From an uncultured Gemmatimonadota bacterium (GTDB lineage Bacteria > Gemmatimonadota > Gemmatimonadetes > Longimicrobiales > Gaopeijiaceae), in assembly GCA_937136445.1 (NCBI GenBank), contig CAKZOQ010000213.1, forward strand, positions 1-9,008: DNA of 9,008 nt, written 5' to 3'. A program made the position numbers and the translations under genes. The notes beneath the pieces are model-generated. The model did no database searches. It was not told where the DNA came from and worked only from the letters and a program-made list of their open reading frames with translations. Below are positions 1 to 5,341 of this stretch, piece by piece; the first letter of the stretch is position 1; each line of letters begins with the position of its first letter.

Positions 1-2206
1 CCTTCAGCGTCACCGCCCGCTCCAGCACCGGCCCGCCCAACTCCCGTCGTTCGGTGAGCACCAGGAAGAGGTCGCTCAGGGGGCCGTGGATGACGTTGAA
101 GCGCCCGTAGGTCACGAGCTGGTCCACCGCCTCGTTGTACTGGACGTTGAGGGCGGCGAAGGCCCGGGTGGAGAGGGCGAACTTCACCCGCCCCGCGTAG
201 ACCGAGGAGGTGAAGGTCCCGGTGGGAAGATCGATGCGGTTGTAGTCCGCCGACCCCTGGACGGCGAGCCGGTGGCTCACCAACCAGCGGAAGCTCCCCC
301 CCACCGAGCGGCGGTCTCCCTGGAAGTAGCCTCCCCCCGACACCGAGACGCCGGCGGAGAAGGGTTCTCCGGCGGACGACTGGAGCTCCAGCGACGCCTC
401 GTCGAAGGCGTAGCCGCCGGTGGGGATCTCACCGCCGTTGATCTCGAAGGGCTCGATGACCCGCTCGAAGCGTCGCGAGCCGCTGGCGTTCAGGGTGGCC
501 CCGCTGGTGAAGTAGAGGTCCACGCCCGCCTTGATCTCCCGGCTGGCCAGGGTGTCCCCCAGGGTGGCGTAGTAGTGGCCCTCCACATAGGGGGCCACCT
601 CGGTGAGGAATCCGATCCCCGGCTGCCGGTGGGCACCCACCGTGAGGTAGCTGTGCTCTACGTTGGTCCGTCGCACGAACCCCACCCCGGGATCGAAGTC
701 ATCGCCGATGCGGCGGACGAGGCCGCTCACGTTCCAGGTCCGATCCCGGTAGGCAGCCCCGAGGCGTCCCGCCGTCTGGTCGCCGGTAGCCCCGGCGGTC
801 TCGGTACCGGCGAGGTACCCGTTGAGGATGAGAGCACCCAGGCGCACGTTGGCGTCCACACCGTAGCTCCGGTTCTCTCCGTCGTCGGTGCCCATGGAGG
901 AGCGATCCACGAAGATGGCGCCCAGGTCGGTTCCGTCCGCTACCTTCCGGCGGAGGCGCACCACGGCGAAATTCTCGCCGGCGAGGCTGTCGGTGGCGTC
1001 CGTCCGCATGTCCAGGACCCCCACCTCCCAGTCCCCCATGGTGCCGCTCATCCGCCCGCCCGCCAGGATGGGCACGGGACGCCCGCCCGCCAGCCCGATG
1101 CGCCGGGAATGGAAGAGGGTGAAGTCGCGTAAGGAGGCTCCCTGCCGGTAGTTGCGCTCCGTCTGGTCGCCGAAGGTGAAGGCGCCGGAGTTCTCCACGA
1201 AGAAGTCGCGCTGCTCCGGGAAGAAGAGGGGAAAGCGGGTCAGGTTCACCCGCTCCTGGTCCACCTCCACCTGGCTGAAGTCGGTGTTCACCGTGGCGTC
1301 GAGGGTGAGCCCCGGGGTCAGCCCGTACTTGATGTCGAAGCCTGCGTCGGCGCCGAACCCACGCTCCTGGCCCACGACGCCGCTCCCCGAGTGGTCGTCG
1401 GCCAGGAAGTAGGGCTTGGCGCTGAACGTCCCCTTCCGGGGGATGTCGTCGAGGCCGGTGAGGGTCCCGGCCTTGGACATGCGGTGAGCCGGATCCCGCC
1501 GCTCCAGCGGGGCCCAGTAGGAGTCCTCGTTCTTCCGGCGAACGCGCCGGAGCATGTTCAACCCGAAGGCCTGGTCCGCCGCACCGGCGTCGTAGCGGAT
1601 CCCGGTCCAGGGGATGCGCATCTCCGCGCTCCACCCGTCCTCCCGTCGCGCCGTCTGGACCTCCACCGGGATGTCGAAGCCGAAGTCGGAGTTCCGGCTG
1701 TCGTTGAAGGTCTGTCCGTCCCGCACCGCGCCGTAGGGGTTCACCATGACGATGAACGAGTTGCGGCGGTCCAGGAAGGTATCCAGGGTGACGCCGAAGA
1801 TGTCGGCGTCCCGGGTGGAGAGGGACGGGTAGTCCCGCTCCAGGCTCTGCACCACGTAGCCCGACGGATCGGAGTCGTAGAGCATGGCCCCGATGTAGAG
1901 GGCCTGGTCGTCGTAGACCACCCGGACCTCGGTTGCCTCCGTAGCCAGGGCCCCGGGGTTCGGCTGGGACTGGATGAAGTCGCCCAGCACCTCGGCCTCC
2001 TGCCAAAGCGCCTCGTCCAGGCGCCCATCGATCCGCGGAGCCTGCGAGACCCGGGTGGCCCGCCCCCTCGGTCGCGGGTAGGCCTCCGGGTCGTCCAGAG
2101 TGCCCCACTCCACCGCCGACGGGGACTGCTGGGCGGCTACCGGCTCCAGGGGGATCGTGAGGAGCGCCGCGATCAGCGCGGCGGGGAGGAGACGACGAAG
2201 GGACAC
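1..2206 (-). CDS. DUF5916 family protein: CBM9-like domain plus outer-membrane beta-barrel (3' end cut by window)
   Basis: About 735 codons are visible. The protein starts at GTG (2206-2204), which opens a good signal peptide: basic SLRR, a hydrophobic core (LLPAALIAALLTI) and a VAAQQ cleavage region near residues 23-27. No clear Shine-Dalgarno precedes it and no ATG competes, so the signal peptide decides the start. Residues 53-240 look like the CBM9-like domain of this family, with the hallmark RIDGRLDEALW (58-68) and PYGAVRDGQTFND further on. From about residue 240 come alternating aromatic/polar strands typical of the DUF5916 barrel, including FFPEQRDFFVENSG (about 324-337), close to the family's FFPEKRPFFLE-type motif. 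The last visible residues (LFLVLTERRELGGPVLERAVTLK in short pieces) match the family's penultimate strands, so probably only some 10 residues are missing. It should be exported to the outer membrane. The substrate is unknown: the domain implies glycan contact, but no TonB box or partner gene is seen. The family call is firm; function is not. Confidence 0.88.
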   Translation of the reverse strand, partial: MSLRRLLPAALIAALLTIPLEPVAAQQSPSAVEWGTLDDPEAYPRPRGRATRVSQAPRIDGRLDEALWQEAEVLGDFIQSQPNPGALATEATEVRVVYDDQALYIGAMLYDSDPSGYVVQSLERDYPSLSTRDADIFGVTLDTFLDRRNSFIVMVNPYGAVRDGQTFNDSRNSDFGFDIPVEVQTARREDGWSAEMRIPWTGIRYDAGAADQAFGLNMLRRVRRKNEDSYWAPLERRDPAHRMSKAGTLTGLDDIPRKGTFSAKPYFLADDHSGSGVVGQERGFGADAGFDIKYGLTPGLTLDATVNTDFSQVEVDQERVNLTRFPLFFPEQRDFFVENSGAFTFGDQTERNYRQGASLRDFTLFHSRRIGLAGGRPVPILAGGRMSGTMGDWEVGVLDMRTDATDSLAGENFAVVRLRRKVADGTDLGAIFVDRSSMGTDDGENRSYGVDANVRLGALILNGYLAGTETAGATGDQTAGRLGAAYRDRTWNVSGLVRRIGDDFDPGVGFVRRTNVEHSYLTVGAHRQPGIGFLTEVAPYVEGHYYATLGDTLASREIKAGVDLYFTSGATLNASGSRRFERVIEPFEINGGEIPTGGYAFDEASLELQSSAGEPFSAGVSVSGGGYFQGDRRSVGGSFRWLVSHRLAVQGSADYNRIDLPTGTFTSSVYAGRVKFALSTRAFAALNVQYNEAVDQLVTYGRFNVIHGPLSDLFLVLTERRELGGPVLERAVTLK

Positions 2207-2310
2207 GGCGTAGGGAACGTGGGGGGGCGGCGGAGGTTTCGGAGGGCCGCGGCACGCCTCCGCCGGAGAGGCGCCGCCACCTCTCTCCGACACCGGCCCG
2301 CACGCCTGCG

Positions 2311-2340
2311 TTGAAGGTCGACGGGGCGCTCCGGTACCTT
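2311..2340 (+). promoter_or_regulatory. candidate sigma70-type promoter for the GT-C-like/patatin operon
   Basis: TTGAAG (2311-2316, four of six matches to TTGACA) lies 18 nt before TACCTT (2335-2340, three of six matches to TATAAT). It is the most A/T-containing spot in the divergent region between the DUF5916 gene and the membrane-protein gene. A transcript starting near 2347 would give about 40 nt of leader before the GTG at 2386. The first base also coincides with an alternative in-frame TTG start, so promoter and longer coding reading exclude each other. No equally good element was found for the leftward DUF5916 gene. Confidence 0.3.
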
Positions 2341-2385
2341 GTCGCCTGGTCCTACCGCACCCCCCTCCCGCCCCCTCCCCCGGTC

Positions 2386-3993
2386 GTGACTCCGCCCTCC
2401 TCCTCCGCCTCGGGCGACCTCCCCCCCGACGCCCCCCCCACCTGGGCCCGCCTGGTCCGGGGGCCTGTCGGGTGGGTGGGCGGGCTGGCGATCTGTCTTG
2501 TGGCCGCCTACCTGGGGCAGCGCTCCCTCCGGAGCGTCGTGGCCGATCTGGACTCCTTCTACCACATCGGGCACGCCGCCGTCTACGCCTCCGGCGCCCT
2601 CTGGGACACCGCGCTGCCCTGGGCCCGGCACTCCCTCATCGGGGAGGTGGGCGGCGACCTCTGGTGGGGCTACCACCTGATTCTGGCGCCCTTCTCGGCG
2701 CTGGGGGTGGTCCCGGGCATCGCGGCGGCAGGCGTCGCCTGCACCGGCCTCCTCCTGGCCGTCCTCTTCACCACCCTCCGGCTCCGCGGGGCGGCGGCGC
2801 TCCCATGGACCCTCTTCGCCTTCCTCGCGGTGCCCAACGTCCTCTACCGCCTCCTCATGACCCGGCCCCACGTCCTTTCGCTGGCGGCGGGCCTGGGGGT
2901 GGGCGCCCTTCTGGCGGCCCGGCGGTGGCGGGCGGCCGCCGCGGTGTCGGCGGCGCTCTGCTGGATCCACGCCAGCTTCTTCTGGCTCCCGCTCCTGGTC
3001 CTCGGGGGATGGCTCGCCGCCCGATTCCTCGAGGCGGACCGAGACGACCTCGCCACCGACGGCCGCGCCGCCACCGTGGCCACCCTCGGGGGTGTCGCCG
3101 CAGGGCTCCTCCTCCGCCCCCGACCGCTGGCCACCCTACGCCTCCTGGACGTGCAGCTCCTGGACGTTCTGGGGCCCCGCGGCCCGGAGGCGGCGCTGCG
3201 GGCCGGAGGTGACCTGGCTCCGCTGCCCCCGGAGGCCCTGGTCCCGACGTCGTGGCTCTTCCTGGGGGTGTGGGCCGTCCTGGTGGGGGGGCTCCTGGTG
3301 GCCCGGGGCCTCCGCACCCCCGGGTGGCGCGAGCTGGATCCGTATCGCCGCATCCTGGGGACGACCTTCGCACTCCTGAGTGCCGGCTTCCTGATCCTGG
3401 CCCTCGCCGTGACCAGCCGGGCGGTGGTCCAGTGGGTGGTCTTCGGCACCGCCGCCACGGCCCTCCTGGCGCCCGCCCTGATTCCCCGTCCGGGCCTCCG
3501 GCGCATGGCCGGTGCCGCCCTCGTCGCCGTCACCCTCGGTGCCCTCCCGTGGATGGGGAGCTGGCACGCCACCAATGTCCGTCTCAACGCCGTCCCCGAG
3601 GATCGCCTGCAGGAGGCCGCCCGGTGGCTCGCCGAGGCGAGTGGACCGGGGGAGCTGGTGGTCCACGCCCATTGGGACAGCTTCGGACCCCTCTTCGCCT
3701 GGAACCGGGTGAATCACTACCTGGGGGGGATGGATCCGGCCTTCCAGTACGCGGTGGATCCCCAACGCTACCCCCGGCTGGCCGGTTTGGCGGGTCCGCC
3801 CCCCCTCGCCGAGGACCCGGGGGGCGTCCTGAGCAGCTACGACCCCCGATGGGTCCTGGTGGAGCCGACCCGCGACCCGGCGCTCCTGGAGGCGCTCCGC
3901 CGAGACCCCCGGTGGGACCTGGCACGCATCACCGAGGATGCCGTGGTCTTCCAGTCCGCCGACGTCGAGCCCGGACGAGACCCGCCACGTTGA
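2386..3993 (+). CDS. polytopic membrane protein, GT-C-like (putative lipid-linked glycosyltransferase)
   Basis: 535 residues from GTG 2386. A longer reading from TTG 2311 adds 25 Pro-rich residues and a shorter one starts at GTG 2476; none has a Shine-Dalgarno. I prefer 2386 because the only promoter-like element overlaps the TTG. About 10-11 hydrophobic segments are visible: one near residues 30-46, then a run from about 98 to 215, and more between 225-240 and 290-390. After the first segment comes DLDSFYHIGH (54-63), resembling the Asp-containing first extracytoplasmic loop of GT-C enzymes such as Stt3/PglB and ArnT/family-39 proteins. TRPHVLSL (159-166) lies in the mid-region. Residues from about 400 to the end form a soluble tail with WDSFGPLFAWNRVNHYLGG and MDP, which I associate with poorly characterised family-39-like bacterial proteins. 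Sugar donor and acceptor cannot be read from sequence. The patatin gene follows after 30 nt. Fold class is moderately sure; activity is inference. Confidence 0.75.
   Translation: MTPPSSSASGDLPPDAPPTWARLVRGPVGWVGGLAICLVAAYLGQRSLRSVVADLDSFYHIGHAAVYASGALWDTALPWARHSLIGEVGGDLWWGYHLILAPFSALGVVPGIAAAGVACTGLLLAVLFTTLRLRGAAALPWTLFAFLAVPNVLYRLLMTRPHVLSLAAGLGVGALLAARRWRAAAAVSAALCWIHASFFWLPLLVLGGWLAARFLEADRDDLATDGRAATVATLGGVAAGLLLRPRPLATLRLLDVQLLDVLGPRGPEAALRAGGDLAPLPPEALVPTSWLFLGVWAVLVGGLLVARGLRTPGWRELDPYRRILGTTFALLSAGFLILALAVTSRAVVQWVVFGTAATALLAPALIPRPGLRRMAGAALVAVTLGALPWMGSWHATNVRLNAVPEDRLQEAARWLAEASGPGELVVHAHWDSFGPLFAWNRVNHYLGGMDPAFQYAVDPQRYPRLAGLAGPPPLAEDPGGVLSSYDPRWVLVEPTRDPALLEALRRDPRWDLARITEDAVVFQSADVEPGRDPPR
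2421..2439 (+). repeat. paired poly-C tracts (C7 and C8) in the 5' part of the GT-C-like gene
   Basis: C7 at 2421-2427 and C8 at 2432-2439 are separated by GACG and encode Leu-Pro-Pro-Asp-Ala-Pro-Pro at residues 12-18 of the 2386 reading. A one-base slip in either tract would shift the frame before the first membrane segment. Other 7-base G or C tracts occur in the same gene (3285-3291, 3723-3729, 3799-3805), so base composition alone may explain them. If translation really starts at GTG 2476 they are untranslated. Confidence 0.4.
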
Positions 3994-4007
3994 CGCTGAA
4001 CGATCCC

Positions 4008-4020
4008 GGTGGAAGCTTCC
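4008..4020 (+). promoter_or_regulatory. ribosome-binding region of the patatin gene, within a perfect 10-bp palindrome
   Basis: GGTGGAAG ends 8 nt before ATG 4024 and supports that ATG over the in-frame GTG at 4009, which would lie inside the binding site itself. The block GGAAGCTTCC (4011-4020) is a perfect palindrome. In RNA, the G pairs at 4008-4009 and 4011-4012 could pair with the C run at 4019-4023 around one mismatch, partly hiding the site. Confidence 0.5.
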
Positions 4021-4023
4021 CCC

Positions 4024-5265
4024 ATGTCCGTCCCTCCACTGAACCCCCTGAAGACTGCCCCGGACGCGCACCGCGGTCCGGGTCCACAGGACGTGGGCCT
4101 CATCATGGGCGGCGGGGGTGCCCGCGCCGCCTACCAGGTGGGATTCCTCCGCCACCTCGCCCGGCACTGGCCCGAGCTCGAGGTCCCCTACATCACCGGG
4201 GTCTCCGCCGGGGCCATCAACGCCGCCCTCCTGGCGTCCCACCACGGCAACTTCCGTCAGGCCGTGGACGAGCTCACCCACCTCTGGGCCAACCTGACGG
4301 TGGAAGACGTCTTCCGCACCGACGTCCGCTCCCTCCTCTGGAACCTGCTCCGGTGGGCGAGCCAGCTCCTCTCCGGAGGGGTCTCGGTGGGTGCGCCCAA
4401 GGTCCGGGGCCTGGTGGACACCCAACCCCTCCGCACCTACCTGAGTGAGGCGCTTCACGCGGTGGACGGGGAGCTCACCGGGATCCCGTACAACCTCCGG
4501 GACAAGTCGCTGCGGGCGGTGGCCATCACCACCACGAGCTACACCACGGGGCAGTCGGTCACCTGGGTCCAGGGGGAGGGCTTCGACGAGTGGAGCCGTC
4601 CCCAGCGGCAGGCCCGCAGCGCCGTGCTCGGTGTCGAGCACATCATGGCCTCGGCGGCGCTCCCCCTCCTCTTCCCCGCCGTCGAGCTGGAGGACGAGTG
4701 GTACGGGGACGGCGGGGTCCGACTCACGGCCCCCATGTCTCCCGTCCTCCACCTGGGCGCCCGCCGGGTCATCGCCATCTCCACCCGCTACCGCCCCACC
4801 CACCAGGAGGCGGAAGAGCCCACCGTCTCCGGATATCCACCTCCGGCGCAGGTCGCCGGCGTGATGCTCAATGCCATCTTCCTGGACCTCCTGGACCACG
4901 ACGCCGTCCGACTGGAGCGCCTGAACCGGCTCCTGGTCAAGCTCCCGGAAGAGGAGCGGGAGGGCCTCAACTGCGTGGACCTCTTCGTGCAGCGGCCCTC
5001 CCAGGACCTGGGGAAGCTGGCCAACCAGTACGAGGCCCAGCTTCCCGGTGCCTTCCGCTTCCTCACCCGTGGACTCGGCACGCGGGAGACGAAGAGCCCC
5101 GACTTCCTGAGCCTGGTCATGTTCCAGCCCGACTACCTCCGAGCCCTCATGGAGATCGGTGAGGCCGACGCCGACGCCAACGCGGAGCGCCTGGCGGAGT
5201 TCCTGGACGAGTCCGCCGGGTCCGGCGCCGCCTCCGGCTCGCCGGTGGTGTCCGGGAATGGATGA
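4024..5265 (+). CDS. patatin-like phospholipase (serine acyl hydrolase)
   Basis: 413 residues from ATG 4024. The patatin catalytic set is complete: oxyanion loop GGGGAR (29-34), nucleophile elbow GVSAG with Ser61 (59-63), and the dyad aspartate Asp229 in YGDGG (227-231). ASAALPLLFPAV (209-220), just before the aspartate, is another typical patatin stretch. The patatin fold covers roughly residues 22-255. The C-terminal 155 residues, with an amphipathic LNAIFLDLLDHD region, resemble the tail of RssA-like bacterial patatins. No signal peptide or membrane segment is visible, so it is probably cytoplasmic or peripheral on the inner membrane. Known relatives hydrolyse acyl esters of phospholipids or lysophospholipids; the substrate here is unknown. 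It begins 30 nt after the membrane-protein gene with no terminator between, implying cotranscription. The acidic Ala-Asp repeats near residues 381-386 and the Gly/Ser-rich end look like a disordered tail. Family call is very sure. Confidence 0.95.
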   Translation: MSVPPLNPLKTAPDAHRGPGPQDVGLIMGGGGARAAYQVGFLRHLARHWPELEVPYITGVSAGAINAALLASHHGNFRQAVDELTHLWANLTVEDVFRTDVRSLLWNLLRWASQLLSGGVSVGAPKVRGLVDTQPLRTYLSEALHAVDGELTGIPYNLRDKSLRAVAITTTSYTTGQSVTWVQGEGFDEWSRPQRQARSAVLGVEHIMASAALPLLFPAVELEDEWYGDGGVRLTAPMSPVLHLGARRVIAISTRYRPTHQEAEEPTVSGYPPPAQVAGVMLNAIFLDLLDHDAVRLERLNRLLVKLPEEEREGLNCVDLFVQRPSQDLGKLANQYEAQLPGAFRFLTRGLGTRETKSPDFLSLVMFQPDYLRALMEIGEADADANAERLAEFLDESAGSGAASGSPVVSGNG

Positions 5266-5288
5266 GCGACGGCCCTCCGGGGTATTAG
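5259..5288 (+). promoter_or_regulatory. weak candidate promoter upstream of the acyl-CoA dehydrogenase
   Basis: TATTAG (5283-5288) matches TATAAT at four of six positions and sits in a short A/T-richer dip in the 76-nt gap after the patatin stop. The matching -35 position (TGGATG, 5259-5264) is poor and overlaps the end of the patatin gene. No intrinsic terminator is visible in the gap, so read-through from the upstream operon is equally possible. Confidence 0.25.
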
Positions 5289-5329
5289 GTTGAGAGTGCC
5301 ATTCGGCGACCGCGCGACCTTCGTTTCCC

Positions 5330-5334
5330 AGGAG
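5330..5334 (+). promoter_or_regulatory. Shine-Dalgarno AGGAG of the acyl-CoA dehydrogenase
   Basis: AGGAG lies 7 nt before ATG 5342. It is the clearest ribosome-binding site in the window and fixes that start. Confidence 0.8.
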
Positions 5335-5341
5335 CAAGTCC

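Noticed and set aside
86..1132. 348-codon plus-strand open frame opposite the DUF5916 gene
   Set aside because: Antisense shadow of low complexity with no motif. The same applies to the plus-strand frame at 1391-2314.
2256..2272. GCCTC/GAGGC hairpin with a 7-nt loop in the divergent intergenic region
   Set aside because: A five-base GC stem is common by chance at this composition and no T-tract follows. It may be structured leader RNA but cannot be called a terminator or riboswitch.
699..2303. 534-codon minus-strand open frame in a different frame from the DUF5916 gene
   Set aside because: Arg/Pro/Gly-rich with no motifs. The overlapping frame on the same strand gives a signal peptide, the RIDGRLDEALW motif and the barrel, so that one is the gene.
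3142..3167. Two CTCCTGGACGT copies 15 nt apart in the membrane-protein gene
   Set aside because: They encode a local LLDV-Q-LLDV peptide repeat and use the gene's preferred codons, so a tandem duplication or regulatory repeat is not needed to explain them.
5290..5295. TTGAGA as a -35 element for the acyl-CoA dehydrogenase
   Set aside because: It matches TTGACA at five positions, but no -10-like hexamer is present 16-18 nt downstream (the region is CGCGAC-like).
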